Below are positions 6,919-10,717 of a stretch of 10,717 bases of DNA, piece by piece (the first letter of the stretch is position 1; every line of letters starts with the position of its first letter). Source of the stretch: an uncultured Muribaculaceae bacterium. GTDB taxonomy: Bacteria; Bacteroidota; Bacteroidia; Bacteroidales; Muribaculaceae. The stretch lies in contig CANRZQ010000079.1 in assembly GCA_947644475.1 (NCBI GenBank), positions 1 to 10,717 on the forward strand, written 5' to 3'. Under the pieces are notes generated by a model. The model worked only from the letters and a program-made list of their open reading frames with translations. It did not search any database and was not told where the DNA came from. The position numbers were made by a program, and so were the translations under genes.

Positions 6919-8136
6919 ATGCTCGAACTTATACTCATCAACATATCAGGCGCCGACCGCCCCGGCGTGACAAGCGCCCTCACTGAAATACTCGCTAAAT
7001 ACGATGCCGGCATCCTCGACATCGGCCAGGCCGACATCCACCACACGCTCTCGCTCGGTTTTCTCGTAAAGACCAACGGCGACGTGTCGGGCAACCTTAT
7101 GAAGGACCTGCTCTTCAAGGCCACGGAACTCAACGTGCAGATTCGCTTCTCGCCCGTGTCGATAGAAGACTACGAAAACTGGGTAGGACGCCAGGGCAAG
7201 AACCGCTGGATTATCACCACTCTCGGCCGCAAACTCACAGCCCGGCATATCGCGCTTATCACCAAGGAAATAGCCGAGCAAGGGCTAAATATCGATGCTA
7301 TCCGCCGCCTCACAGGCCGCGCACCGCTCAACGACGACGAGCCCAAATCGAAATCCTGTGTCGAATTTTCCGTGCGCGGCACGCCCCATGATGTTGCGGC
7401 CATGCAGCGACGTTTCATGCAGGTCTCGGCCGATGAAGATTTCGACATATCCTTGCAGGAAGACACGCTCTTCCGCCGCTGCCGCCGCCTCGTGTGCTTC
7501 GATATGGACTCGACGCTTATCGAAACGGAGGTTATCGACGAACTGGCAATGCGCGCCGGTGTGGGCGACCGCGTGAAAGCCATCACCGAAAGCGCGATGC
7601 GCGGCGAAATCGACTTCTGCGAAAGTTTCCGCCAGCGCGTGTCGCTGCTTAAAGGCCTCGATGTGAACGTAATGCAGGAGATTGCCGAGAACCTGCCCAT
7701 CACCGAGGGCGTGGGCCGCATGATGGAGGTGCTCAAACGCGCCGGATATAAGACGGCAATCCTTTCGGGCGGCTTCACATATTTCGGCAATTATCTCAAA
7801 CAACGCTTCGGCTTCGACTATGTGTATGCCAACGAACTCGAAATCGAGAACGGACGCCTCACCGGACGATATGTCGGCGACATTGTCGACGGCAAGCGCA
7901 AGGCCGAACTGCTGCGCATCATAGCCCAGGTTGAAAACATCAACATAGCCCAGACCATCGCCGTGGGCGACGGCGCCAACGACCTGCCCATGCTCGGCAC
8001 CGCCGGACTCGGCATCGCCTTCCACGCCAAGCCCAAAGTGAAGGAGACTGCCCGCCAGTCGATATCCACTATCGGCATCGACGGCATCCTCTATTTCCTC
8101 GGATTCAAGGATTCTTTCATCACCGAGCCAAACTAA
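6919..8136 (+). CDS. serB: Phosphoserine phosphatase with N-terminal ACT domains
   Basis: This 405-residue HAD-superfamily enzyme carries out the last step of L-serine synthesis, hydrolysing O-phosphoserine in the cytoplasm. Two ACT-like regulatory modules occupy about residues 1-85 (ELILINISGADRPGVTSALT) and 95-180 (WIITTLGRKLTARHIALIT). The HAD core follows: motif I DMDST at 195-199 with nucleophile D195 and acid D197, motif II serine S283 in LSGGF, a lysine in DGKRKAELL, and motif IV GDGANDLPM with D351 and D355. Length fits the long SerB form. The start is placed at the ATG at 6919, where ACT homology begins. An in-frame GTG at 6832 would add 29 residues translated from simple repeats and is rejected. 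It has its own repeat-filled spacers on both sides and no obvious pathway link with the operon upstream. Confidence 0.96.
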   Translation: MLELILINISGADRPGVTSALTEILAKYDAGILDIGQADIHHTLSLGFLVKTNGDVSGNLMKDLLFKATELNVQIRFSPVSIEDYENWVGRQGKNRWIITTLGRKLTARHIALITKEIAEQGLNIDAIRRLTGRAPLNDDEPKSKSCVEFSVRGTPHDVAAMQRRFMQVSADEDFDISLQEDTLFRRCRRLVCFDMDSTLIETEVIDELAMRAGVGDRVKAITESAMRGEIDFCESFRQRVSLLKGLDVNVMQEIAENLPITEGVGRMMEVLKRAGYKTAILSGGFTYFGNYLKQRFGFDYVYANELEIENGRLTGRYVGDIVDGKRKAELLRIIAQVENINIAQTIAVGDGANDLPMLGTAGLGIAFHAKPKVKETARQSISTIGIDGILYFLGFKDSFITEPN

Positions 8137-8150
8137 ACGCGCCAAAAATT

Positions 8151-8230
8151 GTTATCGAATTAAATCGGCTAAATTCGATTTAATTCGAGATAATTCGATT
8201 TATCTCGAAATATATCGATTTATATCGAAA
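8151..8230 (+). repeat. Array of eight 10-bp units with TCG at exact 10-bp spacing
   Basis: Each consecutive block of ten from 8151 to 8230 reads NNNNTCGNNN. TCG falls at 8155, 8165, 8175, 8185, 8195, 8205, 8215 and 8225; all are TCGA except the second, which is TCGG. The flanks are almost pure A/T. A higher-order 20-bp unit is visible as TCGATTTA at 8175, 8195 and 8215. The array fills most of the 119-bp serB to patatin spacer and lies 26 bp before the patatin start. One unit per helical turn would put the TCGA steps on one face of the DNA, suggesting a bent segment or a cooperative protein-binding site. A decayed simple repeat is the alternative. Confidence 0.93.
8155..8209 (+). other. Two overlapping, mutually exclusive stem-loops within the decamer array
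   Basis: Stem A pairs 8155-8167 with 8176-8188 perfectly (13 bp, 8-base loop). Stem B pairs 8184-8193 with 8200-8209 perfectly (10 bp, 6-base loop TTCGAT). They share 8184-8188, so an RNA or extruded DNA strand could hold only one fully formed. A weaker 5-bp stem lies at 8210-8214/8221-8225. Much of this symmetry follows from the near-palindromic repeat unit, so a switch function is not implied. Confidence 0.6.
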
Positions 8231-8255
8231 TTTTCCACCTTCAACTATTTAACCT

Positions 8256-10580
8256 ATGAGACGGATATTGGCGGCGGCCGCGGCGGCGGCGATGGCCATT
8301 GCATACACCCCGGCGCAAGCCTCGCCCGACAGCCAGTCGGTGGGGCTGGTGCTGAGCGGCGGCGGCTCGAAAGGCATCGCCCACATCGGCGTGATCAAGG
8401 CCCTGGAAGAAAACGACATTCCCATCGACTACATCACCGGCACATCGATGGGCGCCATCGTAGGCGGCCTCTACGCCGCCGGCTACACCCCCGACGAGAT
8501 GATGCAGCTCCTTCTCTCGAAAGAGTTCGGATACTGGTCGACAGGGCAAATCGACCCCGACTATATCTACTATTTCGCCACCGAGCCTCCCTCGCCGGTT
8601 ATGCTGTCGGTGCCAATCTCGTCGAAACGCGACTCTATCCGGGCCGCAAAGTCGGCCGTGCCGGCATCGCTGATCTCGCCAATGCCCATGTCGTTTGCCT
8701 TCATGGAACTGTTTTCGGGGTACACGGCGCAATGCGGCGGCGACTTCGACCGTCTTTTCGTGCCATTCCGCTGCGTGGCCTCCGACTGCGAGGCCAAGCA
8801 CAAGGTTGTGCTCCGCTCAGGGCGGCTTGGCGACGCCATACGCGCGTCGATGAGTTTCCCGGTGGTGTTCCAGCCCACACGAATCGACTCGATGCTGCTC
8901 TACGACGGCGGAATCTACGACAATTTCCCCGTCGACGTGATGCGCGAGGATTTCGCCCCATCGATAATGCTGGGCGTGGACGTGAGCGCAAGTTCGTCAG
9001 GGCCGCAGACCTCGCTCATGGCCCAGATTGAGAATCTTGTGATTCAGAACAACAACTACGACCTTCCGGCCGACCAGGGCATAAAGATGCGCATCAACCT
9101 CGACCAGTTCAGCCTGCTCGATTTCCCCAAGGCTCAGCAAATCTACAAGATAGGCTACGACCATGCCATGGCCATGATGGACTCGATAAAGAGCCGCGTC
9201 CACACACGCGTGCCAAAAGAAGCGCGCGAATTGCGCCGCGCCGTGTTCAAGTCGCAGTCGCCGTATGTCCGCTTCGACAGCATATCCGTCACCGGCGGCA
9301 CCCGCCAGCAGAACCGCTATCTGCGCTATCTCTTCACCGGCTCGGGAAGCCACGAGGCCGACACCTTCGGCATAGCCCGCGCCCGCTCGTCGTTCTACCG
9401 CGCCATCTCCCCGGGCCGTCTGCGCGACTTCCATCCGCAGTCGACTTACAACGACACCACCGGCCTTTTTGCCCTCGACCTCAAAGCCTCTATCAAGGAC
9501 AATTTCCGCGTCGGGTTCGGCGGATACGTCACCTCGTCCACATCGAGTTACGTCTACCTCTCGGCCGGCTATTCAACGCTCAGTTTCAGTTCGGTTGCCG
9601 CCTCGCTCGGCGCATGGATAGGCCAAAGTTACATGGGCGCCGACCTGTCGACACGCCTCTATCTGCGCACACGCACCCCCTCGGCCATTGAGTTGCAGGG
9701 CGTGGTGTTCCGCCACAAATACTATCAGGACGACAAACTGTTCTTTGAGGACAAGGCCCCGTCGTTTATCCTCAACCACGAGTATTTCGGACGCGCCAAA
9801 TGGGCCTTTGCCATAGGCTCGGGCGGACGGCTCGACGCCGGCGTGGGATTCGGACACCTGTTCGACACCTACTATGGCGCCAACCTTATGCCCGACGTGG
9901 TGGACACGCGCGACGCCACGCGCCTCAATCTCTGGGAAGCATTCGTGCGCTACACCTCATCGACACTCGACGACATCAACTACCCCACCCGCGGCCATTC
10001 CTACGACATAGCAGCCATGGGCATCACCGGACGCTACCGCTACACCCCCGGCAACACCGTGCAGACACGCGAGCACGGCGACACCCGCTGGCTCCAGCTC
10101 GAAAGCCGCACGCGAAACTATTTTGCCACATCGCCGCATTTCTCAATCGGCATCGAGAGCGACATCATGCTCTCCACACGCAAACTGCTCCCCAACTACT
10201 CGGCCTCTGTGGTCGCCGCCCCGGCATATCTGCCCACGCCGTCGAGCAACAACGCCTTCAACCCCGCGTTCCGCGCCAACTCGTTCGTCGCCGCCGGCAT
10301 AGTGCCCGTCTACCGCTACAACGACAACCTCTCGGCGCGGCTGTCGCTCCACGGCTTCGTGCCCATGCGCAGCATCCTTGCCGAAGACGGCTCATACCGC
10401 GCCCGCTATTCCAACCGCTGGCTCGACAGCCCCGAATTCTTCGGCGAACTCAACGTGGCCTACAAATTCCCCTTCGCCACCGTCTCCGCCTACTGCAACT
10501 ACGCCTCCTCCCCAGCCCGCAACTGGAACGTAGGCATCTCCTTCGGCATCTTCCTCCTCGCCCCCCGCTTCCTCCGCTAA
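8256..10580 (+). CDS. Patatin-like phospholipase with POTRA-like segment and C-terminal outer-membrane barrel (PlpD/type Vd-like)
   Basis: This 774-residue exported protein has an Ala-rich signal peptide with probable cleavage after TPAQA near residue 23. The patatin domain at about 28-320 has the oxyanion loop GGGSKG at 35-40, the nucleophile elbow GTSMG with S64, and the catalytic aspartate D217 in YDGGIYDNFP, so the Ser-Asp dyad is intact. A short POTRA-like segment begins near residue 337 (YVRFDSISVTGG). From about 400 to the end, alternating polar/aromatic strands with GFGGY, GIES and YKFPF-like motifs match an Omp85/bacterial surface antigen barrel. The architecture resembles PlpD-type Vd autotransporters: the barrel anchors a lipid acyl hydrolase at the outer membrane. 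The final residues (APRFLR) end in Arg rather than the usual terminal aromatic. The ATG at 8256 gives a proper signal peptide. The gene stands alone between repeat-filled spacers, so its regulation is probably separate. Confidence 0.92.
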   Translation: MRRILAAAAAAAMAIAYTPAQASPDSQSVGLVLSGGGSKGIAHIGVIKALEENDIPIDYITGTSMGAIVGGLYAAGYTPDEMMQLLLSKEFGYWSTGQIDPDYIYYFATEPPSPVMLSVPISSKRDSIRAAKSAVPASLISPMPMSFAFMELFSGYTAQCGGDFDRLFVPFRCVASDCEAKHKVVLRSGRLGDAIRASMSFPVVFQPTRIDSMLLYDGGIYDNFPVDVMREDFAPSIMLGVDVSASSSGPQTSLMAQIENLVIQNNNYDLPADQGIKMRINLDQFSLLDFPKAQQIYKIGYDHAMAMMDSIKSRVHTRVPKEARELRRAVFKSQSPYVRFDSISVTGGTRQQNRYLRYLFTGSGSHEADTFGIARARSSFYRAISPGRLRDFHPQSTYNDTTGLFALDLKASIKDNFRVGFGGYVTSSTSSYVYLSAGYSTLSFSSVAASLGAWIGQSYMGADLSTRLYLRTRTPSAIELQGVVFRHKYYQDDKLFFEDKAPSFILNHEYFGRAKWAFAIGSGGRLDAGVGFGHLFDTYYGANLMPDVVDTRDATRLNLWEAFVRYTSSTLDDINYPTRGHSYDIAAMGITGRYRYTPGNTVQTREHGDTRWLQLESRTRNYFATSPHFSIGIESDIMLSTRKLLPNYSASVVAAPAYLPTPSSNNAFNPAFRANSFVAAGIVPVYRYNDNLSARLSLHGFVPMRSILAEDGSYRARYSNRWLDSPEFFGELNVAYKFPFATVSAYCNYASSPARNWNVGISFGIFLLAPRFLR

Positions 10581-10587
10581 AACAAGT

Positions 10588-10636
10588 ATAAAGTATAAGT
10601 GACAAGTGATAAACTACCTTGTCACTTATACTTTAT
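10588..10636 (+). repeat. 19-bp perfect A+T-rich inverted repeat just after the patatin gene, possible terminator
   Basis: Arms 10588-10606 and 10618-10636 are exact reverse complements around an 11-base loop, starting 8 bp after the stop codon. A second pairing register joins 10584-10599 with 10639-10654 at 15 of 16 positions, because each arm is itself built from repeated AAGTATA/AAGTGATA-like units. A TTTT run (10653-10656) ends the structure. It may terminate transcription in one or both directions, although a G+C-poor stem is atypical. It is also the shape of a dispersed extragenic repeat. Confidence 0.8.
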
Positions 10637-10662
10637 CACTTATACCTTATACTTTTCCGAAA

Positions 10663-10717
10663 CACGGCGAAGCCGTGGCTCCTTGGTTAACCCCGTATGG
10701 AGGCGTAGCCGACATGC
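10663..10717 (+). repeat. G+C-rich REP-like palindromes sharing GGCGWAGCC, cut by window edge
   Basis: A perfect hairpin pairs CACGGC (10663-10668) with GCCGTG (10672-10677) around a GAA loop. A second core GGCGTAGCC (10702-10710) repeats the form GGCGWAGCC of the first (10666-10674). The self-complementary GGTTAACC lies at 10685-10692. Bases 10695-10699 pair with 10713-10717 (one G-T wobble), so an outer stem probably continues beyond the window with the CCCC at 10691-10694. No coding frame is supported here. The element resembles dispersed extragenic palindromes, but copy number cannot be judged from one window. Confidence 0.65.

Noticed and set aside
7285..8145. Antisense open frame (286 codons) opposite serB
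   Set aside because: It is opposite the HAD core of a clear SerB with no independent support.
8137..8255. Bacteroidota-type promoter (TTTG and TAnnTTTG) upstream of the patatin gene
   Set aside because: I found no adequate match to both boxes at the expected spacing in this spacer, so no promoter is annotated.
10561..10566. C6 tract near the patatin 3' end as a phase-variation site
   Set aside because: Six bases is short for a contingency locus, and slippage here would change only the last few residues.

Overview
The window is a compact, G+C-rich stretch of bacterial chromosome in which every gene lies on the + strand. Several things point to the Bacteroidota, order Bacteroidales: Shine-Dalgarno sequences are absent, a DUF5009/NagX-type membrane protein is followed by a BadF/BadG-type kinase and MurQ, SerB is the long form with N-terminal ACT domains, and a patatin is fused to an outer-membrane barrel. 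The high G+C and the repeat-filled spacers suggest a Muribaculaceae-like gut lineage. That family-level placement is inference only.

Positions 1-6824 form one tightly packed gene run, probably an operon. It begins with the 3' part of a large FAD/Fe-S D-2-hydroxyacid (probably D-lactate) dehydrogenase, cut by the window edge. This overlaps by 32 nt a multi-pass membrane protein resembling the MurNAc transporter MurT, followed by a sugar kinase (MurK-like, ATGA overlap) and the MurNAc-6-phosphate etherase MurQ. The last three match in order and type the murT-murK-murQ cluster described in Tannerella forsythia for N-acetylmuramic acid salvage. MurQ releases D-lactate, and the overlapping dehydrogenase at the head of the run could oxidise it. 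Two further coupled genes follow: a radical SAM enzyme of unknown function (1 nt after murQ) and a secreted SGNH/GDSL esterase (ATGA overlap). They may be undescribed accessory parts of the salvage pathway.

Positions 6825-6918 are a low-complexity spacer with two strand-asymmetric repeat blocks forming a 14-bp perfect stem. Then comes serB (6919-8136), phosphoserine phosphatase. Positions 8137-8255 hold an A+T-rich spacer with eight decamers, each carrying TCG at the same position, so TCG recurs every 10 bp exactly. The last gene (8256-10580) is a secreted patatin-like phospholipase with a POTRA-like segment and a C-terminal Omp85-type barrel.

Positions 10581-10717 contain no gene. They hold a long A+T-rich inverted repeat and then G+C-rich REP-like palindromes that run off the window end. 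There are no tRNA, rRNA, CRISPR, transposase or phage genes, and no gene-free stretch exceeds 300 bases.
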